Assembly: GCF_021412625.1 (NCBI RefSeq)
Contig: NZ_JAKCFI010000003.1
Location: 248,001 to 312,000, forward strand
Length of the DNA: 64,000 bases
Direction of reading: 5' to 3'
Source: Myxococcus stipitatus
GTDB taxonomy: Bacteria; Myxococcota; Myxococcia; Myxococcales; Myxococcaceae
Position numbers and translations under genes: made by a program. Under the pieces are notes generated by a model that was not told the origin of the DNA, did not search any database, and worked only from the letters and a program-made list of their open reading frames with translations. How positions within the stretch are numbered: position 1 is the first letter of the stretch; each line of letters starts with the position of its first letter. This document shows positions 34,816 through 43,954 of this stretch, piece after piece.

Positions 34816-37788
34816 CTACAGCTTCGCCGCCTGCAGGTAGTACGTCACGCCGCCCACCTGCGGGAAGCGCTGCGCGGACGAGGCGTCCTCGAGCACGACG
34901 CCGAAGGTGTACGCCGAGAAGACGTCCGACGTCTGGCCGCCGGTGAAGCGGTCATCCTTGAACGTGAAGCCCACCTTGAACTCGCGCAGCGGCTCCAACT
35001 TCACGCCGATGTAGGCGCGCGTCGGGTCGACGACGCGCAGCTGCGTCTCGCTCACGCGCTCGATGCCCTCCGCCTTGCCGCCGGAGGCCAGCCACAGCTG
35101 GGTGAGCTCCTGGCCCAGGTCCACGGTGATGCTGCCGCGCGAGATGAACGCCTCCTTCGTCGCGCCGGGCTGCTCCGCGAAGCGCACGCGGAACTCACGC
35201 GCCTCGGCCAGCGTGCTGCGCAGGATGAACGTGGCGTTGACGAAGCCGAAGGGCAGCAGGTTCACCACGTTGGTGTTGCGCCAGATGACGTTGTTGTTCT
35301 GCCGCGTGTTGTAGTTGGGGTCGCCCATCTCCGTGAACGTCATCGGGTCCGCGGGCGTCACCAGCCGCGCCAGCAGGCAGTAGTGGCCCACCGCGGGCGG
35401 GCTCCACGTCACCACCACCTCCGTGTCCGTGCCGCCCGGCAGGTACACCACCGTCGCCTGGCCAATCTCCGTCCAGCCCAGCGGCCACGACGTGCTGGTG
35501 GCGGCGCTGGTGCCATACAGCTTCACCACCACGTTGTGCGCGTCCACCGTGCTCCGGTTGCGCACCTTCACGTGGACGTAGTTGGGCTGGCCGAACTCCG
35601 GGTTCTGGTGCGGCCCGTTGACGGGCGAGTTGCGCACCCAGATGTCCTCGCTCTCCCACATGGGGTTGGCCGCGGTGGCGGGGTCCGGCTCCAGGCCGGT
35701 GTCCCACGGCTTGTCCTTGCCCCACACGTCCGTGCGGCAGGCGGCGGGCACCGCGAAGCCGTTGACGGGCGCGGTGCTGTTGGGGCCCACGGGGTTGGCG
35801 TCCACGCCCAGGCCGAACGCGGCGAACGACGTCCACAGCCGGCACACGTCCTCTCCACCGTGCAGCGTGGTGGCCGCGGCGATGATGCCGTCGCGCACCT
35901 GCGTGAAGGTGGGGCTGCACGCGGTGTTCTTCAGGCCCTCCGTGTAATACAGCAGCATGCGGTTGTTACCCGCGCTGCCCATGGCGTTGTAGAGGTTGGT
36001 GCTGAAGCCCCAGCGGTCCACGAGCGACCAGTACGCCTCCCACAGGGCCTGCGCGAAGACGGAGCCCACGCCGTGGGGGACGGCCATGCCGTTGATGCTG
36101 GCGTACGTCCACGTGTTGATGGTGGGGTCCGTGCTGTAGCGCTGGGTGCGGATGCCCGGCCCGTTGACGGGCTGGTTGAGCGCGTAGGTGCCCACGCCCC
36201 GCCCCTGCGGCCCGGTGTGCGACGGCAGCGCGGTGTACACCAGCGAGAGGAAGTCGCTGAGGCCCTCGCCCGGCTGCTGGGCGTTGCCCAGGCACGACAC
36301 GTTGCTGGGGCCGCCGACGAGGCGGTTGGAGATGCCGTGGCCGTACTCGTGCGCGATGATGCCGCTGTCCAGGTCACCGTCCTTGTTCGGCACGACGGTG
36401 TTCCAGTTGTACATCTGCATGCGGGGACGGCTGCCGTCCGGCGGCGTGAAGAAGTTGGCGTTGTTCATGCCACTTCCGTCCTGCGCCTCGGCGCGGACGT
36501 CGTCCGAACCCAGGCCGGGGTTGCCGTAGTTGTTGACCTGGAAGTTGCCGCCCACCTCGTCGAAGCCGTACTGGTACTGCACGTCGTGCAGGATGTTGTT
36601 CCAGTAGAAGAGGTTGGTGACGGCGGCCGGGATGTACGTGCTGGGCGCGCCCGACAGGTTGATGGCGAAGTTGCAGTTGATGGACACGCCACAGTCCGGC
36701 TCCACCGCGGGCGGCAGGCCGTCGTTGTTGCTGTCCTCGTAGGCGTGGACGTTGTTGCCGCGCAGCAGGGTGAACTCCGCGCCGGCGACGCCGTTGGTGT
36801 CGTGCCAGCCGAAGGGCGACGCGATGGGGTTGGCGGGGTTGAGCAGGGTGGCGCGGCCGTCCGCGGGCGGCAGCGGCGTGGTGTGGTTGGGGCTCTCCAC
36901 CGGCTGCGGGTAGACCTTGTACGTGTCCGACGCCACCCAGTCGAAGCGCGTCCAGACCTCGCCCGTGCCGGCGTCCACGGTGAAGTCATACGCGTGCGCG
37001 CCGTCGAGCGTGTGCACCTGGAGGTTCCACACCAGGCGCGCCTCGCCCACGCGCACCGGCAGCACCATCAGCTGCGCCTCGATGGGCTCGGTGGACAGGC
37101 CCGCGTGCTCCACGCGCGTCTTCTGGCGGGGTCCATCCTCCCTGCCCAGCTCGCGCGGCGCCGTGGCCAGCCTCACGCCCAGGTGCCTCGCCACGCCCGC
37201 CACCGCCTCGGCGGCGCCCAGGCGCGGCTGGACGCTGGCGAGCGTGCGGCCCAGCGCGGGCAGGAAGTCGCTGTGCACGCTGATGACGCGACCCTCGCCA
37301 TCCACGTGCACCTGGAGCTGGCCGTTGTAGACGGCCACGCCCTGGTGCGTCTGGCGCAGGTAGAGGTGCGTCACGCCGCTCTGCCGCGAGTACACGCGGT
37401 CGGTGACCTCCAGGTTGCCCAGGTCCTCCAACTCCAGGCCCAGCAGCTCGCGCTGCGTCTGCACGAAGTCCAGCGCGATGACGAGCGCGTCCCCCGGGCG
37501 CGGGCCGGACAGCGCCCCCACCGGGTTGGTCAACGAACGCAGCACCCCCGTGGACGCGTCGTGCTCCAGGCGCAGCTCCGGCACGCGGCGGCGCAGCGAG
37601 GCCTCCTTGTCGCGCTGCAACGCGCTCGGCTCCTTGCGGACGCCCGCGTTGAAGGCGATGCGCGCATCCAGGTTCCGCGGACCTTCCGACGGGGACCGGG
37701 GCGCGCTGCCGAACGCCGTGGAGGCGCTCAGCGCTCCCACGAGGACCAGCGCCTGGGTCAGGCGACGGCGGTAGTGACGTTGTGACAT
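34816..37788 (-). CDS. Secreted M36 (fungalysin) metalloprotease
   Basis: The ATG at 37788 follows GGAG and opens a signal peptide (RLTQALVLVGALSASTAFG). The 990-residue preproprotein has an FTP propeptide region (about 60-260), a fungalysin catalytic domain with the zinc site IIAHEYGHGISNRL near residue 480 and the third ligand in GEGLSDF, and a C-terminal CARDB/Ig-like part (about 700-990). The M36 family are secreted endopeptidases of fungi and of predatory or proteolytic bacteria, active outside the cell after removal of the propeptide. This fits prey or protein digestion by a myxobacterium. Confidence 0.93.
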   Translation of the reverse strand: MSQRHYRRRLTQALVLVGALSASTAFGSAPRSPSEGPRNLDARIAFNAGVRKEPSALQRDKEASLRRRVPELRLEHDASTGVLRSLTNPVGALSGPRPGDALVIALDFVQTQRELLGLELEDLGNLEVTDRVYSRQSGVTHLYLRQTHQGVAVYNGQLQVHVDGEGRVISVHSDFLPALGRTLASVQPRLGAAEAVAGVARHLGVRLATAPRELGREDGPRQKTRVEHAGLSTEPIEAQLMVLPVRVGEARLVWNLQVHTLDGAHAYDFTVDAGTGEVWTRFDWVASDTYKVYPQPVESPNHTTPLPPADGRATLLNPANPIASPFGWHDTNGVAGAEFTLLRGNNVHAYEDSNNDGLPPAVEPDCGVSINCNFAINLSGAPSTYIPAAVTNLFYWNNILHDVQYQYGFDEVGGNFQVNNYGNPGLGSDDVRAEAQDGSGMNNANFFTPPDGSRPRMQMYNWNTVVPNKDGDLDSGIIAHEYGHGISNRLVGGPSNVSCLGNAQQPGEGLSDFLSLVYTALPSHTGPQGRGVGTYALNQPVNGPGIRTQRYSTDPTINTWTYASINGMAVPHGVGSVFAQALWEAYWSLVDRWGFSTNLYNAMGSAGNNRMLLYYTEGLKNTACSPTFTQVRDGIIAAATTLHGGEDVCRLWTSFAAFGLGVDANPVGPNSTAPVNGFAVPAACRTDVWGKDKPWDTGLEPDPATAANPMWESEDIWVRNSPVNGPHQNPEFGQPNYVHVKVRNRSTVDAHNVVVKLYGTSAATSTSWPLGWTEIGQATVVYLPGGTDTEVVVTWSPPAVGHYCLLARLVTPADPMTFTEMGDPNYNTRQNNNVIWRNTNVVNLLPFGFVNATFILRSTLAEAREFRVRFAEQPGATKEAFISRGSITVDLGQELTQLWLASGGKAEGIERVSETQLRVVDPTRAYIGVKLEPLREFKVGFTFKDDRFTGGQTSDVFSAYTFGVVLEDASSAQRFPQVGGVTYYLQAAKL

Positions 37789-38023
37789 GTAGGCTCCAAG
37801 CTCGGTGTGGCGTGTGCGCCGGCGTGCCGCGTGCCGGCGGAGGCCCCTTGAGCAGTGGTCGTGCCAGTCATGTCTTCCGGGCAATGATAGACTTCTTAGT
37901 AACTCCCGGCGCTACACGGACCCCCCATTTCGTGGCGCGAAAGGTTACCGAGCAGCCTCTGCGCCGTGTAACCCCTTGTTATTGCTGACCTGGAGAAGTC
38001 CTCCCGGGCTGGATGCGGGGACT

Positions 38024-39010
38024 TCAGACGGCCTCGTCCTCCTCGGGGTCGGGGTAGGACTCGAGGTCCTCGTCCTCCTCCGGGGCGTGGGCCGCGTGGC
38101 CGTGCTTCTTGCCCTTGCCGTCGCCGCCGAGGTCCGCGTCGGGGCCGGTGACGTACCACTGGCGACCCTGCTGGATGCGGCGCAGCACGCCCTCCTGCTC
38201 CAGCGCGGCGAGCAGCTTGGCGAAGGTGGGGAAGCCGTACTCGCTCTCGTCGAAATCCGGCTCCTTGCGGACGATGGTCTCCTTGATGAGCGAGGGATTG
38301 ACGGGGCCGGTGGCTCGCGCGAGCAGGTTGCGCACCACCTCGCGGGCAATGGCCGGCACCTCCGTCTTGCTGCCGTGCGACTTGCCGCTGGCGGCCTGCG
38401 CGGCCGCGGCCTCCGACTTGCCTCCGCGGGTGGACGTGCCCTCGCGCCCGTGACGGCCGCGCTTGCCGTGCCCCGCCTCCTCGGCCGCGCCGTGGCGGGC
38501 CTTGTCGGCCTTGTCCCCCTTCTCCCCCTTCTCCGAGGAGCGCTGGCGCGTGCGCAGGTAGATGAACTCGTCGCACGCGTTGACGAACAGGGGCGAGGTG
38601 GACTCCTTCACCGCCAGGCCGATGACGGTGCGGCCGTTCTCGCGCAGCTTGTAGGCGAGCGGACAGAAGTCGCTGTCGCCGGAGGCGATGACGAAGGTGT
38701 CGATGCTCTCTCGCGCGTAGCACAGCTCCAGCGCGTCGATGACCAGGCGCATGTCCGCGCCGTTCTTCCCCGCGCGCGTCGAGGGCGGCACGTCGACCAG
38801 CTCCACGCCGAACCGGTGCAGCCCCAGCTTCGCCTCGCTGAAGCGGGACCAGTCGCAGTAGGCGCGGCGGAAGACGACCTTGCCCTTCTCCAGCAGCCGG
38901 TCGAGCGAGGGCTGGAGGTCGAAGTTGGCCGCGCTGATGCCGGTGTTGGTGACGAGGTTCTCGAAGTCGAGGAAGAGAGCGATGCGGTGCTCGTTGGTGC
39001 GACCGTTCAC
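38024..39010 (-). CDS. NYN-domain protein with LOTUS/OST-HTH end
   Basis: A GTG at 39010 opens a 328-residue protein. Residues 8-150 form a PIN-like NYN domain with the acidic residues of the metal site in LFLDFENL, GADMRLVIDAL and SGDSDFCPL. A Lys/Arg/Gly/Ala-rich flexible linker (about 170-215) is followed by a LOTUS/OST-HTH winged helix (about 216-285: FPTFAKLLAALEQEGVLRR). NYN domains are predicted nucleases and LOTUS domains bind RNA, so this may be an RNA-directed nuclease. An acidic tail ends the protein. Cyanobacterial LabA is a relative by domain, but the target here is unknown. Confidence 0.88.
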   Translation of the reverse strand: MNGRTNEHRIALFLDFENLVTNTGISAANFDLQPSLDRLLEKGKVVFRRAYCDWSRFSEAKLGLHRFGVELVDVPPSTRAGKNGADMRLVIDALELCYARESIDTFVIASGDSDFCPLAYKLRENGRTVIGLAVKESTSPLFVNACDEFIYLRTRQRSSEKGEKGDKADKARHGAAEEAGHGKRGRHGREGTSTRGGKSEAAAAQAASGKSHGSKTEVPAIAREVVRNLLARATGPVNPSLIKETIVRKEPDFDESEYGFPTFAKLLAALEQEGVLRRIQQGRQWYVTGPDADLGGDGKGKKHGHAAHAPEEDEDLESYPDPEEDEAV

Positions 39011-39290
39011 GGGCGGCCTCTGCGGTGTGGGTGTCGCCGCGGCGCGCGGCGGGACGGGAAGGGTTGCGGCGCGCGCCCTCCCGGGAGGGGAGGGTCGGCC
39101 GGGCTCTCGCGCACCCTAGCCTGTTCCCATCGACATGGCGCGGGCACGTTCACCGGCTGAACACTCCGGTACCGGGAGCGTCGGCCCGCCGCGCCGCGTG
39201 CTGCCCGGGGCGCGGTTCAGGCGTGGGCGCCGCGTCGTTGCCTAGCTTCGGCGGAAACGGGTCCAAGGACCCCCACCCGGAGCACGAGCC

Positions 39291-39758
39291 ATGACATGGA
39301 TGATTCCCCCTCGCTGCCGCGCCTTCGTCCGGGCCGCGCCAGTGGTCGCGGCGCTGTCGGTGCCAGCCCTCTCCGCAGCGAATCGGCCGGAACAACCCAC
39401 GGTGGAGACGAAGGTCATCAACAGCGGAGACCTGACGGGCAACCGCGCGGGTGACGTCCCGCAGGCGGGCATCGATGGCGCCATGCGCGCCGCGGACGTG
39501 GGGCTGCATGGCGCCGGGGGAATCCCCACGCGCGCCGTCCAGCCGGACGACGAGCGGATCCAGAAGCTGTCCGGCAGGGTGGTGGAGTCCAATGGCCAGG
39601 TGCTCTACGTGCTGACGCAGCCAGGAGCGGTGGTGCCGCTCGACCTGAGTGCCCTGCCGCTGCGCGAGATGCCCAGGCAGGGCGACCAGGTGATGGCCAC
39701 CTACCAGGTGGAGAACCGCGTGGAGAACGTCGCCCTGTCGCTGTCGGGACGGAGCTGA
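39291..39758 (+). CDS. Small secreted protein
   Basis: The ATG at 39291 follows GGAG eight bases upstream. The 155-residue product has a signal peptide (about residues 1-30, ending ALSAAN). The mature part is mostly beta and Pro/Gly-rich, with a C-terminal half (LSGRVVESNGQVLYVLTQPG, then PRQGDQVMATYQVEN) that reads as a small OB- or SH3-like barrel. No family is recognised. It converges on the aldolase gene across a hairpin terminator. Confidence 0.65.
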   Translation: MTWMIPPRCRAFVRAAPVVAALSVPALSAANRPEQPTVETKVINSGDLTGNRAGDVPQAGIDGAMRAADVGLHGAGGIPTRAVQPDDERIQKLSGRVVESNGQVLYVLTQPGAVVPLDLSALPLREMPRQGDQVMATYQVENRVENVALSLSGRS

Positions 39759-39795
39759 GGTCCGCGCTCGCGCGAGGAGCCGACCGACCCGGGGA

Positions 39796-39815
39796 GCCGC
39801 GCCGCGACGCGCGGC
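39796..39815. terminator. Bidirectional hairpin between convergent genes
   Basis: GCCGCGC (39796-39802) and GCGCGGC (39809-39815) pair around six bases in the gap between the secreted-protein gene and the aldolase gene. There is no U-tract. Confidence 0.5.
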
Positions 39816-39841
39816 CCTCCCGGGCGGAGCCCGCCGGATGA

Positions 39842-40945
39842 CTACTTCTTCTTCGCCTGCTTGAACTGGTTGGCCGAGTCCGGGCGGGCCGCGTCGCCGT
39901 ACTTGCCGGCCTCGTAGTCCTTCGCCATCTGGTCCAGCGTGACGAGCGGCACCTTCTTCGCGTGGCCCGCCTGGCCGAACTGCTTCATGCGCTCCTCGCA
40001 CACCTGCTGCATCGCCGCGCGGGCGGGCGTCAGGTAGAAGCGCGGGTCGAACTCCTCCGGCTTGGAGGTGAAGGCCTTGCGGATGGCGCCGGTGATGGCG
40101 AGCCGGTTGTCCGTGTCGACGTTGATCTTCCGCACGCCCGCGCGGATGCCGCGCTGGATCTCCTCCACCGGCACGCCGTAGGTCTCCTTGATGCGGCCGC
40201 CGTTGGCGTTGATGATGTCGCACAGCTCCTTGGGGACGGAGCTGGAGCCGTGCATCACCAGGTGGGTGTTGGGGATGCGGCGGTGGATCTCCTCGATGCG
40301 GCTCATGGCGAGCACGTCGCCGCTGGGCTTGCGGGAGAACTTGTAGGCGCCGTGGCTGGTGCCCATGGCCACCGCCAGCGCGTCGATGCCGGTGCGCTGC
40401 ACGAAGTCCACGGCCTGGTCCGGGTCGGTGAGCAGCTGGTCCAGCGTCAGCTTGCCCTCGGCGCCGTGGCCGTCCTCCTTCTCGCCCATGCCGTGCTCCA
40501 GCGACCCGAGCACGCCCAGCTCACCCTCCACGGACACGCCGAAGCGGTGGGCCACGTTCACCACCTCGCGGGTGACGGCCACGTTGTACTCGTAGCTGGC
40601 GGGCGTCTTGCCGTCGTCCTCCAGCGAGCCGTCCATCATCACGCTGGTGAAGCCCATGCGGATGGCGCTGATGCAGGTGTCCGGCGAGTTGCCGTGGTCC
40701 TGGTGCATCACGATGGGGATTTCCGGATACAGCTCCACCGCCGCCTGCATCAGGTTCCGGAGGAACAGGTCGTTGGTGTACTTCCGCGCCCCGCGCGACG
40801 CCTGGATGATGGCCGGGCTCTGGGTGGCCCGGGCGGCCTCCATGATGGCCTGGATCTGCTCCATGTTGTTGACGTTGAGCGCGGCGACCCCGAAGTTGTT
40901 GGCGGCGGCGTAGTCGAGCAGGGGACGCAGGGCGATGAGCGGCAT
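39842..40945 (-). CDS. fba: Class II fructose-bisphosphate aldolase
   Basis: The 367-residue protein starts [20 protein letters not shown], typical of the class II aldolase family. It carries the zinc site and active-site loops [35 protein letters not shown] and NVDTDNRLA. It interconverts fructose 1,6-bisphosphate with dihydroxyacetone phosphate and glyceraldehyde 3-phosphate, for glycolysis and gluconeogenesis, in the cytoplasm. It reads in the same direction as the HAD gene upstream at 41061-41843... which lies 115 bases away. All key residues are present. Confidence 0.95.
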   Translation of the reverse strand: MPLIALRPLLDYAAANNFGVAALNVNNMEQIQAIMEAARATQSPAIIQASRGARKYTNDLFLRNLMQAAVELYPEIPIVMHQDHGNSPDTCISAIRMGFTSVMMDGSLEDDGKTPASYEYNVAVTREVVNVAHRFGVSVEGELGVLGSLEHGMGEKEDGHGAEGKLTLDQLLTDPDQAVDFVQRTGIDALAVAMGTSHGAYKFSRKPSGDVLAMSRIEEIHRRIPNTHLVMHGSSSVPKELCDIINANGGRIKETYGVPVEEIQRGIRAGVRKINVDTDNRLAITGAIRKAFTSKPEEFDPRFYLTPARAAMQQVCEERMKQFGQAGHAKKVPLVTLDQMAKDYEAGKYGDAARPDSANQFKQAKKK

Positions 40946-41060
40946 GACTGTGTCTCTCCGTGGCGAATGGATGGGAAGGTAAGGTGCAGCGCCCAGTTAG
41001 CACGGACGCGCCAGCCAAAGCCGCCAAAAGCTCGCCGGGCGCGTTCCCCACCCGACGCTG

Positions 41061-41843
41061 TCAGCGGCCGGTCACCGGGTGCAACTGGACCAACGCCGGC
41101 AGGCTGGAGGCGCGCTCCACCAGCCTCGGCTTGGGGCGGACGGCCACCGGCACCCGGGAGGCGGCCAGCAGCTCCAGGTCGAACACGTTGTCCCCGAAGG
41201 CCGCGTACAGGGGCCGCGCCGTCCGGGCCCTCAGGCACGCCACCTTGCCGGGGCCATAAGGAATGGGCGGCACCACGTCCGCCAGCACCGTGACGCCGTC
41301 GTCCTGGGGGGTGCTCGCCACCACGTTCTCCGGGGGGAAGCCCACCACGCGGGCCGCCGCCTCCACCACCGCGCGCGGCGAGGCGCTCACCACGTAACAG
41401 GGGATGTCGTGCGCCCGGGCCCACTCCAGCACGCGCCAGACCTCCGGGTGGACGCGGTCGCCTACCCGGTGTGACTCCACCACGCCCCGGGCGAAGGCCC
41501 GCGCGGCCTCCACCTCCCAGCCCGCGAACAGCCAGGTGGCCATCTCGCAGATGTCGCGCTCCGGGACACGACCCTCCCGGAAGGCGGAGAAGAGGCGCCG
41601 TGCCAGCGCGGCGCCGGTGTCGCCCGGCTCCACCGGGACGCCATGCAGGGGCGCCATGTGCCGCAGCCGGGCCAGGGCCGGCTCGCGCACGCCGTCGCGC
41701 TCCGTCACGGACATGAACAGGTCGTCACCGACGTCACCGCTCCACAGCGTGCCGTCCCCATCGAACGCGAGCATGCCCCCGGGGGTGTGCTCCAACTCAC
41801 GGGCGATGCGCTCCAGCGTCTGCTCCACGTGCTCCATCTTCAT
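41061..41843 (-). CDS. HAD-family phosphatase, SerB-like
   Basis: The ATG at 41843 follows AGGA. The 260-residue protein has the HAD motifs in order: FDGDGTLWSGD (nucleophile and acid Asp, about residue 28), VSASP (motif II, about 152), a conserved Lys (GPGKVACL) and FGDNVFDLELL (motif IV). A helical cap lies between motif I and II. This is the layout of phosphoserine-phosphatase-like HAD enzymes, but the cap does not identify the substrate. It lies 226 bases downstream of the ABC importer operon, past a candidate hairpin, so it may be separate from it. Confidence 0.8.
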   Translation of the reverse strand: MKMEHVEQTLERIARELEHTPGGMLAFDGDGTLWSGDVGDDLFMSVTERDGVREPALARLRHMAPLHGVPVEPGDTGAALARRLFSAFREGRVPERDICEMATWLFAGWEVEAARAFARGVVESHRVGDRVHPEVWRVLEWARAHDIPCYVVSASPRAVVEAAARVVGFPPENVVASTPQDDGVTVLADVVPPIPYGPGKVACLRARTARPLYAAFGDNVFDLELLAASRVPVAVRPKPRLVERASSLPALVQLHPVTGR

Positions 41844-41922
41844 GGCGCCATCCTGACCGGCGCGGGAGGGGACGACCAGCGCCTCGCGGAGGACCGGCCG
41901 CCGCGCGCGCCCGTCCGCCCGC

Positions 41923-41948
41923 CCGTGTCGCGGGCATCCGGGACACGG
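41923..41948 (-). terminator. Candidate hairpin after the ABC importer operon
   Basis: CCGTGTC (41923-41929) and GACACGG (41942-41948) pair around 12 bases about 120 bases past the stop of the substrate-binding gene. No U-tract. Confidence 0.35.
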
Positions 41949-42069
41949 CCTGGCGTGGACCTCCGGACGTGGAGCGGGACGGGCGCTCGTGGCGAGCGGA
42001 GGGTCCCTCGCGTGCGGGGAGCACATGGGCCCTTCGCGAGCTCCCGGTCACGGCGTGGACACCCGCCGT

Positions 42070-43095
42070 TCACTTCGCGGCGCCGCCCTGGGCCTCCTTC
42101 AGCGCGCCCAGGTCGACGATGCCCTCGATGTCGGCGGAGGGGATGAAGCCCACGTCCTTGGCGTGCTGGGCGGCGGTGGCGAGCGCGGCGGGGAGCGGGT
42201 CCAGGCTCGGCTGCAGGTGGGTGAAGGCGCCCTGGAGGATGGGCGGCGCCAGGGGCTTGTGGGTGAGCTGACCGAAGGCGGCGTTGGCCGCGGAGGCGAA
42301 GCCGGCCGGGTCCTGCTTCCAGCGCTCGGTGAGCTTCACGTGCGCGCGCAGCAGGGCGACGAGGCGCGGGCGCTGCGTCTCCAGCACCTTGCGCGTCGTC
42401 ACGATGACGGTGGTGGGGAAGCGCCCGTCCGGCCAGAGCGTCTTCTCGTCCACCAGCACCTGTCCGCCGCCCTCGGGCTCCAGGAGCATGCGCGTGCCCC
42501 AGGGCTCGGGCACCCACGCGCCCTCGATGCCGCCGCGCAGGTACTGCACGAGGATGTCCGAATTGGTCAAAGGGACGATCTGCACGTCCCCTGAACCGTC
42601 GATGTTGGTGCTCAGCCCCTGTTGCTTCAACCAGTAGCGCAGGGCGATGTCCTGGGTGTTGCCCAGCTGCGGGGTCGCCACCTTCTTGCCCTTCAGCTCC
42701 GCGGCGGACTTCGCCGTGCGCGTCACCAGCATGGCGCCGCCGTCCACCGCGCCCGCGATGATGCGCAGCTCCTTGCCCGCCTTGAGGTACGTGTTGATGG
42801 CGGGGCCCGTGCCCACGTACGACACGTCCAGCGAACCGGCCACGAGCGCCTCCATGGCGGCGGGGCCGGCGTTGAATTGCTTCACCTCCAGCTTCCCCAC
42901 GCCGGGCTCGGCCGCGAAGGCGCCCTCCGCGTTGCCCACCAGGGCCTGCGCGTGGGTGATGTTGGGGAAGAAGCCCAGCCTCAGGGGCGCATTGGCGGCG
43001 TGGGAGGAGGACTCCCGCTTGCAACCGGTGCCGAGCAGGGCGAGGCCCGCGAGCACGAGGACACACACGGAACGGAGGGCGCGCATACGGTTCAC
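42070..43095 (-). CDS. NMT1/SsuA-type ABC substrate-binding lipoprotein
   Basis: The 341-residue protein has a lipobox (LALLGTGC, Cys about residue 25), so in this Gram-negative it would be membrane-tethered. The fold is the NMT1/TauA/SsuA periplasmic-binding type: LRLGFFPNITHAQALVG, GTGPAINTYLKAG, VDGGAMLVTRTA, KKVATPQLGNTQDIALRYWL and GIEGAWVPEPWG. The family binds nitrate, sulfonates, taurine or thiamine precursors; the ligand cannot be read here. It is the last gene of a three-gene operon with its ATPase and permease. Confidence 0.88.
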   Translation of the reverse strand: MNRMRALRSVCVLVLAGLALLGTGCKRESSSHAANAPLRLGFFPNITHAQALVGNAEGAFAAEPGVGKLEVKQFNAGPAAMEALVAGSLDVSYVGTGPAINTYLKAGKELRIIAGAVDGGAMLVTRTAKSAAELKGKKVATPQLGNTQDIALRYWLKQQGLSTNIDGSGDVQIVPLTNSDILVQYLRGGIEGAWVPEPWGTRMLLEPEGGGQVLVDEKTLWPDGRFPTTVIVTTRKVLETQRPRLVALLRAHVKLTERWKQDPAGFASAANAAFGQLTHKPLAPPILQGAFTHLQPSLDPLPAALATAAQHAKDVGFIPSADIEGIVDLGALKEAQGGAAK

Positions 43096-43166
43096 AGGAG
43101 AGGGACGACGACGACGGTTGGCAACCCGGCGCGGCGCGAAGCGTCAGCCGCTTCACGTCGCGCGCT

Positions 43167-43946
43167 TCACATCGCGCCCTCGAGCCCCCAGCGGCGGCGC
43201 AGCCGCACCTCCACCGTCTGGAAGAGGACACGGTCCACGGTGATGCCGATGAGGATGATGGCCACCATGACGGCCATCACCTGGGGCACGTCCATCAGCT
43301 CGCGGCCGATGGTGAGCAGCTGGCCCAGGCCGCCGGAGACGAACAACAGTTCGCCGGCCAGCAGCGCGCGCCACGCGAAGCTCCACCCCAGCTTGAGGCC
43401 GGTGACGATGCCGGGCAGCGCCGCGGGCAGCAGCACGCCGAACTGGAAGCGCATGCCCTTGACGCCCAGGGTGCTGGCCACGCGCAGCAGCTGCGGGTCC
43501 ACGCCGTTGACGGCGTCCTCGGTGGCGATGGCGATGCCCAGCACGCTGCCCATGACGACGACGAAGAGGATGGCCGCGTCCGTCAGGCCGAACCACAAGA
43601 GCGCCAGGGGCAGCCAGCAGATGGAGGGCAGCGCCTGCAACCCCATCACCACGGGCTTCACCGCGTTGCGGAAGAAGGCCAGCCGCGCTATCAGCAGCCC
43701 CAGGGGGATGCCGATGGCCACCGATATCAGGTAGGCCCGCGCCAGCCGCCCCAGCGAGCGCAGCGTGGCCTCCCACAGGCGCCCATCCGCGGCCATGCGG
43801 CCCAGGCTCTCCGCCACGGTGACGGGGCCGGGGAACAGGTGCGGGGACCAGATGCGCAGCCGCGACAGGCCCTCCCAGGCGGCGAGCAGCAGCAGCACGA
43901 GCCCCAGCTTCTGCGCGTGGCTCTTCCAGCGTCCTTCACGCTTCAT
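43167..43946 (-). CDS. ABC transporter permease (SsuC/TauC-like)
   Basis: Starting at 43946 (MKREGRWKSHAQKLGL), the 259-residue protein has six transmembrane helices and the binding-protein-dependent permease motif at about residue 165 (EDAVNGVDPQLLRVASTLGV) that docks the ATPase. It follows the ATPase stop by eight bases. A TauC/SsuC permease of a nitrate/sulfonate/taurine-type importer in the inner membrane. Confidence 0.9.
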   Translation of the reverse strand: MKREGRWKSHAQKLGLVLLLLAAWEGLSRLRIWSPHLFPGPVTVAESLGRMAADGRLWEATLRSLGRLARAYLISVAIGIPLGLLIARLAFFRNAVKPVVMGLQALPSICWLPLALLWFGLTDAAILFVVVMGSVLGIAIATEDAVNGVDPQLLRVASTLGVKGMRFQFGVLLPAALPGIVTGLKLGWSFAWRALLAGELLFVSGGLGQLLTIGRELMDVPQVMAVMVAIILIGITVDRVLFQTVEVRLRRRWGLEGAM

Positions 43947-43954
43947 GGCGCACC

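Noticed and set aside
37943-37973. GGTTAC...GTAACC inverted repeat between the NYN gene and the protease gene
   Set aside because: The arms are only six bases with a 19-base loop and no U-tract, so chance is likely. I do not call it a terminator or operator.
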